DNA of 64,000 nucleotides from Apteryx mantelli (taxonomy: Eukaryota; Chordata; Aves; Apterygiformes; Apterygidae). Position numbers and translations under genes: made by a program. The notes beneath the pieces are model-generated. The model had not been told where the DNA came from. It saw only the letters and a program-made list of their open reading frames with translations, and ran no database searches. The DNA lies in contig NC_089981.1 in NCBI RefSeq assembly GCF_036417845.1, positions 64,445,268 through 64,509,267 on the forward strand, given 5' to 3'. Of this stretch, positions 39,568 through 50,959 are shown in pieces. The first letter of the stretch is position 1; every line of letters begins with the position of its first letter.

Positions 39568-39653
39568 GGTGACCTCCACTGAAAGGCAACTAAATGGATT
39601 CCAGAACAGCCTTAACAGTGCTGCATCCTGTGAGCCAGGGACAAATTCCACAG
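39568..39653 (+). CDS. TTLL5: TTLL5 near-terminal exon
   Basis: This is an 86-nt exon between the acceptor ...cctgtcag and a consensus donor gtgagt. Its first base G completes the AA|G Lys codon left open by the exon ending at 32426. It then encodes VTSTERQLNGFQNSLNSAAS followed by CEPGTNST, and ends with one base of the next codon (phase 1). QLNGFQNSLN matches the human TTLL5 stretch QLNGLQSSLNPAA, which lies about 20 residues from the human C-terminus. Only a few C-terminal residues should therefore follow. If the donor were read through, the protein would end after five more residues (GECQS), which is an alternative ending. The gtgagt donor argues for another exon. Confidence 0.87.
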
Positions 39654-40046
39654 GTGAGTGCCAGTCCTGAAGCCCGGGAAGGAGGGAAGAGGGGGCTGTT
39701 GGGATGCTTTCATCTTTCTTAAGAATTGACAGGGAAAAAACTAACTTCTCAGCAAGAGGATGAAACACAGCTGCTTACCCTGCATGTAGTGGTTTCTAGG
39801 TAACAGCCTGGGATCAGCTGTGTAGGGAATTTATTCCTCCTGAGAGTAAAAAGACTAAAATGAAGGGAGCAAAGTCTGAGCTTCGTAGAGCTGGAGAAGC
39901 AAGATCCCTAAAACTGTGGCTGGGAAAAAACTTGGCTAAAATGGCCCCACTTTGCTTTGGGCTTTGGCTCAAAGAAGCTCTGTTGTTCGAGTTTGGCCTT
40001 TAATAAAGGGCCAGGACATTCTTTACATTTTTCTTTGGTCTTGCAG
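39654..40046 (+). other. TTLL5: TTLL5 intronic sequence after the last sure exon
   Basis: Begins with donor gtgagt. It ends with a strong pyrimidine tract and acceptor (tttttctttggtcttgcag at about 40028-40046). Whether that acceptor is used is not known. Confidence 0.5.
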
Positions 40047-40078
40047 AAAAGCCCCTTAGTTCAGAAAGACTTAATTGA
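40047..40078 (+). CDS. TTLL5: candidate TTLL5 terminal exon (strong acceptor)
   Basis: Directly after a very good acceptor, the sequence joined in phase 1 to the exon ending at 39653 reads EKPLSSERLN and then TGA at 40076-40078. Downstream AATAAA signals at 40716-40721 and 40783-40788 could end the transcript. Against it, the predicted residues do not resemble the human ending (...DPAHTKI). It would also leave TTLL5 about 22 kb short of TGFB3, whereas the two genes are only a few kb apart in human as I recall. It could be an alternative ending. Mutually exclusive candidates are given at 42565 and 60788. Confidence 0.3.
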
Positions 40079-43000
40079 GTCAACTTGTGAGTCAGCTGCA
40101 CAGTGAAGTCAATCAGTAAAGGTAAAAGCTCTCAAAGGAAGATCACTGAGACCTATAGAATCAAATCTTCATCCTTTCCTAGTGATCACTTCATTCAGAG
40201 AGGGTTCTCTGCTGATAGGATCTCAGGAAATGAGGACCCTATCCATTTTTCATAGATGCAGAACTATTTGCAGTAGATTCTAGTCTTGATGAATCTAAAT
40301 CATGTGTGGTATATTGCCCAGGGTAATTTGTGGTGATGCTGTAATGGAATACATAGCCAAATTACACTCTAGAATGCTCTGAAAGAATTATGTTTCTGAC
40401 CTTTAATTTTGCTGTGAAAACCCTGAAAACATGACTTGAGTATCACTAATACAGTAATTTCTGTTTGTGGTTTCACAGGTTGAAACAAAAGTTTGCACAG
40501 GGGTGAATTGCCCCATTCATCTCTTGGATATTTAGCTCTGAAACTTAAAGATGACATTTCCAGTATTAATGTCAGTGATTTTATTGCTGATCCTCTAGCA
40601 CAAACATTCAGCTAATGCACATATTGTACAATTCCAAACTGCCTCCCACGCTTTACCACCTGCCAAAAACTCCAGCTCTCCTACCAGAGATTTTATAGGG
40701 TGAATAGCCATAGTCAATAAAAAAGACCCTACAGCGCATTGGAACATGACAGTGTAGGAATGGAGTATAATGGAATTATCAAAATAAATAAATTATGTCA
40801 AAACTGTAGTATATGTACAGTTGAAGCAAAAGTTCTGGTCTGCTGTATAGCTTAAGCTGAGTTTTTAGTACGGTATGTAAAGCCAGGTTACACATAGGTT
40901 TATCAGTAAATGTAAAAATGTACTTTGCAATATACGATCAAACTGCTTTGCTGAATGGACTTACATGAAGATGTTTGTGTGCCACCTTTCTCACAATTTT
41001 CAGAGCTCTCTCACAGTTGCCACCCTATAACTTCTAACCTCTGCAGGAGATTCTCTGCCTCTGCTCTGGGTACTGTTGTTCATACACGTGTTTGCGATAA
41101 CTGTAGGCAGTAGCACTTTTCTATCCTGCCCTGTTTCTGTGCATGTGTGAGGACTGTTGATAATATTGATGACAGAGAGCAACAAGCAGAGCTGCAAGAA
41201 AAATACAGGCTAGATAACAACTACAGAGGTGAGAGTAATCATCCTCTCCAGGAGTACTTAGCGTCTTGTGAGGACTGAGAACTTTACCTCATGTTTTTTT
41301 TTCTGTAGGATTGTGCTAGCTGCACTGGGCTAAACTTATCCTCTCTGAATTTGGAAAAAAGGCATTGAACCTGATGTTTAACTGAGAGTGGCAGGGCTTA
41401 AATAGAGCCCTACTTTGACTGGGAGTGGACTAACAGAAGCAGGATCTAGTGAGTAGGTCACTCAAAGCTTCCTTGTCCTTAGGAGATGTATATAGCTCCA
41501 GGAATAGTGCTAAATATTGCAGTGATTGGACTAAGTAGAGCAAAACAATGTTTGTTCTTGGAAAATGGGGGGAATGATATTTTCTTCAGCTTTGCACCAA
41601 GCCACTGGTATGCGTCAGAGAATGCTGTGCCCAGTCTGTGCGTCTCAGAGACTACTCTGGTCCTTCCTGCAGGAACAGCTGTTCTTCTTCTTCTTCACTC
41701 TCTCTATTGATTGCTTACAATTGGCCCTGATTGCCCTCATCAACAGCTTATCTGGGGTTACTGTTTCACATGTATTTAGTATCCTGCATACCAACTAGAG
41801 AGATTAGAGACACAACTCATAAAGCAGATTACAGAATAAATTGCAAGAATTTAAAAATAGCAGGCCATGAAAAGTTGTGGAGCTAAAAGAGGAACCAGGC
41901 AGAACCTCTGCATAAAAACACACATAAATGTTCAAAAATGTCTGAGAAGCTTGAATAGACCTTCATTTAATAGAAGCCTGCGGGACAATTATTTTGAGAG
42001 TTGGCACAACCATTTCATACCATTGCATCAGGCAGGTTTTGTGAAGAAAACATCCTGGGAGAATGAGGAAGTCATTTGACTACCATAGGTCTACCTTTGC
42101 TCCATGTTGGACTGGGCCTTTGTGTGACTTTGGAAATGGGAGAGGCCAGTAAAGTAACCACTGGGAAGTTCTGTTTGTATATCTGGCAGTGTGGAGCTAT
42201 ATCAACACAGGCTTTGGAGCTGCACCTCATCTTTCACCATTTTGTGCTTTAGAACCTGCTTTTGGATGAGTGCTGGCCCTTGTAGTCCTTCAACTGGGTG
42301 AAAAAGTGATACCTGTTAAACAAAACCAGGCTTAATGGCAAAGAATCTGATGTTGCGCCAAGATCTCACTCAGCAGCTTGCAGTGTCTTGCTAATGTATC
42401 CATTTTCAGCATTTATCTGTGGGATACTGTAGTGCCTAAGGTTTGGTCTGGACTGGTGGGCATAATGCCATAAAAAACAGCCATATTTTCCATTTTCCAG
42501 GTCCTTTGGAAGTTGGCTGTCGAATTATATTTGCCAGATCCAAACCTTTATCCAGCCATTTCAGATCCACTGACACAGTCATAGGGCAGAGAAAGAGAAA
42601 GATGGTATAGGCTGGGCCAGCTTAAAGTAATAGTAACCTCTCATGCTTTTAGCCCATTCTTCTTCTCATGTCCTCTAACAGCCACTCTGAGGAATAGTAG
42701 ATATTGGAGCTTTGCAGACAAGAAGCGTAAAGGTGTCACAAATGATGTAACCAAAAGTGAGGGTGATACTCAAAGGAAGAGAGAGTTGGGCAATATGGAA
42801 ACTTTTAACCAGATTGTTCAGAGGGCAGTTCACTGGTGGTTGGTACTGCAACTGTAGAGAATACAGGTTGTAGATACTGTTGAGCAGTGGGCTCAGGCTC
42901 TTGAGGACAGATCTCTTGAGATGAAATACGAGGTAGAATAAAAGTCAGCATTTCTGCAATGCAGCCTAGGTTATAGGTGCAAGTGGGAAGGCAGATATTC

Positions 43001-45742
43001 TCAGGAGTACCTACAGACAGGAAGGTATAAAGATCTAAACCTGTAAGCTATCACTTGGGGTTTATATGTAGTGTTTGAACAGACAGCTTCCTCTCAGCTC
43101 TTGGAAGTTTGAATTTAACAGGATTTATTCTATTAAAGAAATACTAAGAATTACTACCTGTAGGGAGCATTCAAACACTTCTGATCTGATATTTCACTGA
43201 CATTGAACACCCACAGTCACTAGTGTACTTGGGTGTCTGTTATTCTGAAAGATAAGCTATAGGACAATCATCATCACATTGCTTTTTTATCCTGAGCTAC
43301 TTTGAGGGTCCCTCAGCATTACTCTGATTGTTTTTTGCTTCATGGAATTCAACAATTCAACTTGTATTAGTGAAATGGGTTGATGAGAAATGAGAAATCC
43401 TCTCTCTTTTCCAAGTCTCCTTCACTATAGCTTGCTGCGTAACAGCTAAGCTAAGTATTATGGTGGGTTGTTCAGTTCCAGGCTGGCTTTATGAGGCTCT
43501 ATGTTTGATCTGGCTAGCTCAGATGATTCAGGAAGGAACCTAAGGACTGGTCAGTTTTTTTACTCTACATATTAACAATGTTAGGCATATGGAAACACTT
43601 GCTGCGTCTTGCTATTTATTTTTTGTTCCTTTGTAGTGGCATTAGGTGAATAATGCATGAATTTTTTTTCTCAAGAAAGTCAAGTTCTAGGTTAAGAAGG
43701 TATCTCTTTTCCACCAGAATTTAGCTTTTGAACAACTGGCAAGAAACACCAAGGAAGTTCTGTAGCTAGTTGGAAGACCACATACTTAGATATTTATTAT
43801 ATTTATTATTCATCCTTTTTTTGAAAATGCCAACAAAAAGCAGGTTTTAGGGAGAAGAGGGACCAAAGGGCACTTCTGTGAAAACAGAACAGCATAGTCC
43901 CAGGCAGCTTTTCTGTTCCTGAGCTGGACTCTTGTCTGCAGCAAGAGCCTGGACACAGGAACAGTCTGAAAGTGTAGTTAACCCCTCAGTGCAGTTGTGG
44001 AGTGGATACACAAGGTAATGACTTCAGCTGATTTGATTTGTAAGGGTAACAGCAACTATGAGTGAAATCTATCTTGTGTTTCTCTTTTTCCTCTGCTGCC
44101 AACTTTTTGAGTGTTTGTGAGATTTTAATTTCTTTTTTTTTTAAATTATTTTAAAAGCTTCAGAACAAAGACTCCCTCCAGGGTTCTCTTTTCCCATGGC
44201 AAAAATATAAATAATGTGCTAATAACCTATATAATTACAGACAACTATGAATCATGATTAAAACTGTGCATGACTGATGCCTGGCTCCAGACTCAACAGG
44301 ACTTTCATCTTTTCATCCTCAGTGATGCAGTTTTGTTGTGCTAATGTTTATATTGCTAATGTCCACATGGCTTTTCCACTAAGTGTGGTGGGAGAAAAGA
44401 ACATTGGAGTTATTGATTTTGGAAGGTAAAAGTTAGTAATATGCTATCAGTGTCTGAGAGCAGTGAAGGCTCCTAATTCATGAATTTTCTTAGTTCTCTA
44501 CCAGGTCTGGCTTGAAGCATAAACTGATTTCTTTGTATTCCTGTTCTCTTGGCAGTACTTTTTACAGAAGGTGAGGGTCAAAACTCAGTCTGAAGCTAGT
44601 GAGGAAACTTCTTGAGCTAGGTATGGAGCTGATTTTATTTCCCTGTGATTCTCAGGTCCTTATCTGAGCTTAGTTACAGGATGATGCACAGTTGTCTGTT
44701 TACTTTATACATTCACCTGGCCCCCATATCTTCCTGAATGCCAACTCCTGAAGGTATGCGACTCTGAAATTAAAATGTATCATCGGTGAGGACTTAGAAT
44801 TGGATCCTAAACTGCCAAGAAGCTAGTTGAAGAATATGAGGATTGATAAGCTGTTTTGACCTCATACACGTAGAAGGCAGGCTGCTGTTCTCTAGTTTTC
44901 TAGTGATTTCCTTCTTTAGGCTAAGGTGAAGAGAAGTGCTGAATGCCCAGTCCAAATAAGATGAATGTGCAAGCAGCTGTGGTCAGGTATAGAGCAACGA
45001 ATGAAGTCTCCCTGCAAACCAGTGATAGTAAGGTGCACTTTTGCAATTATTCTTCTTTTTCATCTAGCACAACCCCAGAATTTTTCAGTTAACAGGAAAT
45101 CTAGAGGTTGATTGTGTATTTCTAGAGTTCTTTATATCCAGGATTATAGTATGGTGCTTCATAAGAAGGCCATGTAGGTCTTGTTATTGGAAACCTGAAA
45201 TTATAGTTAATGCTGGAGGTGTTAAGCTGTGATTGACTGTTGTCTACCCACTGCTTAGATGAGTGTTATTCTTGAAATTCAGCCTCTTTTATGTAAGGTC
45301 AAGGAAAGAAATTCAAGAGTTCTTTCTGCAGGTATACAAATGTGCAAGCGTCAAAATTGCCCTGCACCATCAAGAGGAAAAAAAAGAAAAAAAAAAGACA
45401 TGTAAACCCAGCAGGCATTTAAACATGACACCTACACTCACTTCATATTATTTGCCAGATGCAAACACAGAAAATGCACCGAATTTGGAGATTCTTTTAT
45501 CAGCCATTGTCTCTTGGTTTTCTTGGAGAGATGGGATATGTAGCAAAGCCACTATGCATGGCCTGTGTCAGACACCCAGCCATTTGCTGCAGTAGAGTGG
45601 AATTCCCAGCTGTCCAACCCCATCCAGGCTTCCTCAGCTTCTGCCAGGCTCTGCTGCAGCCTGGAGAGGCAGTATGTTGTTGAGCACCAGTGTATTTATT
45701 TTTATGTTGATAGCACATTCCCTAGAGGAACCTTGGCTACAG
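40079..45742 (+). other. intron or intergenic sequence, no sure gene
   Basis: No domain-bearing frame is seen. A second short terminal-exon candidate lies at 42565-42584. The rest is unremarkable, with scattered short openings. Confidence 0.5.
42565..42584 (+). CDS. TTLL5: weak candidate TTLL5 terminal exon
   Basis: After the acceptor-like 'ccagccatttcag', joining in phase 1 gives DPLTQS and a stop at 42582-42584. The first two residues match the human ending DPAHTKI. An AATAAA lies about 350 bases downstream, near 42937. Six residues are too few to separate homology from chance. Confidence 0.15.
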
Positions 45743-45841
45743 TTTCAGCTGGTCTCACCACATTGACAGTATCTGTCCAAATCCTTCATCAGGAGCAGCT
45801 GGAAGCAGAAATCTCTCAGATTTCCGAACTGTCCACTGCTG
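45743..45841 (+). CDS. candidate cassette exon, phase 1 at both ends
   Basis: A 99-nt open segment lies between an AG acceptor (ggctacag) and a GT donor (gtatgc). Joined to the phase-1 exon ending at 39653, it stays open and encodes VSAGLTTLTVSVQILHQ, then EQLEAEISQISELSTA, leaving again in phase 1. The second half looks like an amphipathic acidic helix. The acceptor has a poor pyrimidine tract, and I recognise no homologue in TTLL5 or elsewhere. It may be chance. Confidence 0.2.
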
Positions 45842-48800
45842 GTATGCCTTCTCCCTCGCACTAATCCTGTTAATTCGACTCTTCGTTTGCCACTCTCCTG
45901 GTCTTTTCTCATTGCTGTGACTGACTGCACAAGTGGCCTTGACTTTGAAAGGTGACCTTCAAATGAGCACCTCGAGTAACCTCCACCTCAGCCTACTTTG
46001 GCTACTCAGGCACAAAGTATCTTATGACATGAAAGAGCAACTTTTGATGTCACCTCATTGCTTATCCTAATCCAGGAATAGAATAATGATGAGCTCTTCC
46101 CCATAAATTTTTCCCAAACCACGTGTCTGGCTGCGAAGCTCTCTGTGGGTTGCTGAAAGAGAACAGTGGTCTGAATTCCAGCGCTGGATCCAACCTTTCC
46201 AGTGCAGCCTTTCACCCTGCATACAGCCTTTGGCAACAGTGGTAATAACATTCTGTCAGCATCTCTCTGCCCTCTCTGTAGTGCTGTCTGCCTGCAGAGA
46301 AAGGGTTATTGAGAAACACAATCAGTCCATTTCTTCATATTTTGGAAAGGAGTGGAGCTTGATGTGGTAAAGATGAGGTGAATCCTACTATTGTGTATCC
46401 CTTTTAGGGAGGGCAAAGAATTGGTTATAATGGAGAGTATTTGGTTTCACATTTGTTCTTAGACATTGTTCTTTCAAGTATCACAAAAGCATCCAGGAAC
46501 TTCTCTCTCTCTCCCCTGCTGACATCTACAGTTCCATAAAGAGGGCAAACGGGGAAAAAAGTCCCTGGTATAGTTGTTGATGGATAATTATCCCAGGTCA
46601 GATAATGACAGATAAGCCTGTAGCACTGGATGGACCAGAAGAGAAAAGAGAGGGAAAGAAAGACCTTGTCCTTAACACATTTCTTGGTACTCTTTGAAGG
46701 AGGAGGGAACCATTACCGTATGACTAGCAATGAGCAGATATTGATGTCTCTATCAAATACCTTTAGAATACAGACACCATCAAGGTGGATCTCTAAAATT
46801 AACAGCAGGGCATGCTTGTGTTTGAGCTTATCCACTTATCAGAAAACTGTGTGGAAGTTTCATTAAATCCCAGCAGAGTATAAAGCTCTTTTCCAAAAGC
46901 AGAGGTCTAACCCCTTCTCAGACAATATTAACAAGATAATGTCAAGCTCAGCCATCACCTCTCAGCTAGAACTGAGGGTCATGTTCACTTCTAATGATCA
47001 GAAATTACATTTATTCCTTAACTTGTGAGAACAGCCTGCTTCTCATACCTTTAGCCAACCTTTTGCCTTTTTTCTATGAAAGGAAGGAGCATTTTCCTGT
47101 TATTACTGGTCTCATTCTCTTGGAAGTACATTCCAAGTCTCAGGAACACTGGGAAAGTAGGAGAGAAAGAAAAGGACAATCTGTAGAAATTGGCTTCCTT
47201 GTTTAAGAACTAGACCCCAGCTTGAATTTTAGGAGCCTTCACTTTTGACAGACTCAAAGAAAATTCCTAAGCAGGATAAGTAATGACTTCAGGCAGTTAG
47301 CATTTTTGCCTGACTGGGAGCTGAGCTTTGCATGTTCTCAGTAGTTAGGTGATGGCGAACTGCCTGTATTTATTTGTTGTATTGGAAATGTCATTCAAGA
47401 TCAGGTGTGCAAAGACTGGGAGAGGTTATACAATTCCTTGGGTTCTTGTGTCTCACATCTGGCCCTTTGGCATTAAGCTACCAGTAGACAGAATGACTTT
47501 GCCCCATCCAAAATGGATTTTGTTTTCATCTGGCATTATTTTATTTGGACTAAAAATAGAAGCCAAAATGTGTGTGAATAGGGTGAGTATCTAGAGTTAT
47601 GAAATGCATGAGGAAGAGCCAGAGAAGAGAGAGCTACATCAAACCAGGGAGTAAGGAGCTGAATAAGAGAAATCAGAATGAAGACTGTTAAGTACACAGG
47701 GGCATTAGCAGTTGGAGCGAGGAGCCCACTTGGTACCTTCTCTGTGATGTGGAGAGCAGGGAGGCTTTCCACGCTGGCTTTTACAGCTATGTCTCCATTT
47801 GCTAATGAGTCTGCTAACCACTCCTTTCATGCAGGGAGACTTCACTCAAATGAATGCAGTTGTGTGTGTCCTGTTTTTGTCACCTCCCAAGTAGAATTTC
47901 ATGAGTTGGAACTGCTGCTTTCCCTTGCCTGCCCAGTCCAGCAAGCCAACTTGAAATTGTGCCCAAAAGATGGGGGAGGGAAGGCTGGCCTTCAGTTGTC
48001 AGCTGTCCTGGCTTGCTAGTGTCACTCACCCAAGGATATAAATAAACTCTATCCATTTATCACCTTTCTTAGTTGTGCTGTATATTATCAAGAGAAGGCT
48101 GGGCCTCAGTCTAGGATTGGAAAATCCCTCTCTGCTTTGGGATAAGAAATCTGAGTTTCTAGGGTTATCAGAGCTTTTCAGGGAGAAAGGAAGTTCCTGG
48201 TTTTAACACTGGATTCAGGAGGTTTGAACATGTTTTCTCAGTTCTGTCACAGACTCACTGTGGGTATGATGAAATAGCCCAAACTAGCTCTAAAAAGTGT
48301 TAGCACAGGTCCCTGACCCAGTACTGCCAGTCAGCCTAGTGCTCTGCTCTGTCTCATTCCTGCTACTTGGAAGCTGGGTAGATTAGGTGCTGGTGTCTGA
48401 CCTAAACTGTGTAAATCTGTGCTGGGAAAGTCTACATGGCACTGAATTTTATTGTGCTGATATACCATAAATTTCTTTACACAGTTCCTATGATATTCCC
48501 CTGACTCAGAATCATATCTATAAAATCCTTTTTTCTCCCTGTGTTCTAAGTACAGAAGTATTAATATTTTTGAGGTACAGTCGTGGATGACATGTATGTA
48601 AATATGTGGAAAGACATACAAGCAGATATTTTATGTTTTAACACCTCCTGGCAGGCAAAAATTAAAGGAGATTCATTCTATTACATGTGGTTATTCACTG
48701 CAGTGACTGTCTTCACCAGACAGAATCAACAGTTATTGGCTGGTATCGGGAATAATCTGAGGTTTTCTGTCCCCCTTCGTCAGCCAGAGCTTCTTAAAAG

Positions 48801-50959
48801 GAGAGATGGACAGCTCACCTCTAGCTTTGAAATGATAAAACTTCACATAATTGTATACATTAATATTTATGAAATAGATTGAATGCAGCAATGACCACAA
48901 GCTGCATTCATGGTAGGAATCCACATATTTACATGTAGACATGGGAATGACCCTCTCTGTGTTGAGTCTGCAGGGTAGCCACACAAGAGGAACTCATACA
49001 AAGTGATTTCAGTTCAGTCTGTGAGAAAAGGCAAACTGTTCTGTGCATTTCTGTAGGAAAAGAAAGGCTCAAAAGTCTCTTCAAAACAGGAAGATGAGGT
49101 TGAAGTTGGCTGCCTTTCTCATGTGCCTTTGTTTCCTTAATATCAGCAGATTGCCAAGGGATAGGTTTCTGGACTGGTATCCTATCTTAATACACATAGT
49201 TGACAGTTTGGTTCCTAATTCATGTTCCAAACTTTCTGTGCAGTGACACAGCTGGCAATCCTGCTTTCTAAACATCTTTCCAGATGCTTTGTGTTCTGTG
49301 ATGTTTGGCTCTATGCTGGGCTTTCAAGGAGAGCATATTTTTTAAAATCTAGCAATATTTTTAATAAACATCTCTCAACAACTGTCGCTCACATGTAGGA
49401 GCAAGCTGATGTGCTAAATGTACAGGACAAGCTTTACCTAGTAGATTAGCCATAAAATGCAAACTGTCCAAAATAAACTTGTTCATTTCTAAGTGTTTTG
49501 GATTTTTTTTTAAAGGAATGTTGAAGGATTCTTAAGTAAAAGAAGTGAAGATGACATTAACTTTTTTCTGTAATGTGCCTAAGTAGGTAAATGCTGCAGT
49601 ATGTAGAATTAAAATCTCTCTCTTTAATATTGGGAGGAAAAAACTTTCTTATCCACAGTTCATGCCTTTCAAAGATCAACCTTTTGACATACCCTGTCCT
49701 TTTCACACCCTCATTTCTCCTGCACAGATGTCCTCAGCATCTTTTGGAGTTGGGGGGTAAGGATTCCTGTGCAAGCAAATGAGTAATGGATGTAGAAAGA
49801 AAGATATGAAAGCATACTGATATAAGGTAAAGGGATGCAGAGCTAATAGAGGAGCATGTGAAGAGAAGAGTGAGGTTGGGATACAATGAAAATGGTATTC
49901 TAGGCTTGAGAAGAATACCAAGATTACTTTTTCAGGCAGTAGCTCATGAAGTTAGGTCTGTCATACTGATCTGTGCTCTCATTTCTTACTGTAGAGAGAT
50001 GTTCTATGAAAGGGAGACCAGATTTCTGCTGGTGGCTAGTTCTGAGATTTGCAGGCCAGTGCAGCAGCTTTTCTCACAATATACTCTCCTGTGATGGCTC
50101 AAAAGCTTTGCTTTGTGTTTTTTTCCAGCCTCTACTCACAGTGAAGGACTAACACTGAACACCAGGTGAGGAACCCAGGGTATTGCTTCCAAGTGTGGAG
50201 CAAAGGAAAAAGCAGCAGTGACTGCTCTTATCACCATATTCCCCATAACACCCAGGTGATGAGGAGGACCTGATAAGAAGAGAGGAGAGTACCTGAACAT
50301 CTGTGGAAGCTGGTGATAGAGCTGCAAGCTGAGGTGAATGGTTGCCTCTGAGAGCTTCTGCTGCTGAGCCTTGGGGTCCCTTCTTCACATCTCTTCCTGA
50401 TCACTGCCCATAACATCTTTTTGTAAGATGGAGGTCCTTGAGCTATCTGTATTGTTTTTCCCAAGGTCGAAGTTTGAACATAAATCCCATCTGCTCAGCC
50501 ATTTCAGTCTGTATTAGTCTTGTAACAGCAAAGATTCTCTGCTCTCATTACATGGCAACCAACAGCAGAGAAAAATATTAGACTGTAAGACTAGAGACAT
50601 TCTTGTTGGTTGCCATCTTGAATTTTGGCACAGAGCCATGGAAATGCTCGGTTTGAATAAAGTCATTTCATTTGTTTGTTTTGGTTATAATTTCAGTTAT
50701 TAATTCACACCCCCAAAATATTTGCTTTTATATTGGACAGGATGTTAAATCTGTCATTATGTTTCACAATTGGATGCTTATATTGTGTGGCTTATTTCTG
50801 TATTTTGATTTCTGTTTGTTTATGCTTTATAAACTTTTTCAAATTGGCTGATGTTTTCAGACCCAGGCTTGAACCCTAAGGCCCAGGTGTCTCCTATCAG
50901 TTGCAATAGTGGCTTGGTGAAGCACTCCAGTTAAAATTTGCCTAATGCTATGATACTTA
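45842..50959. other. no gene called
   Basis: Many short openings on both strands, none with a recognisable domain or splice structure. No transposon family was identified with confidence. Confidence 0.5.
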
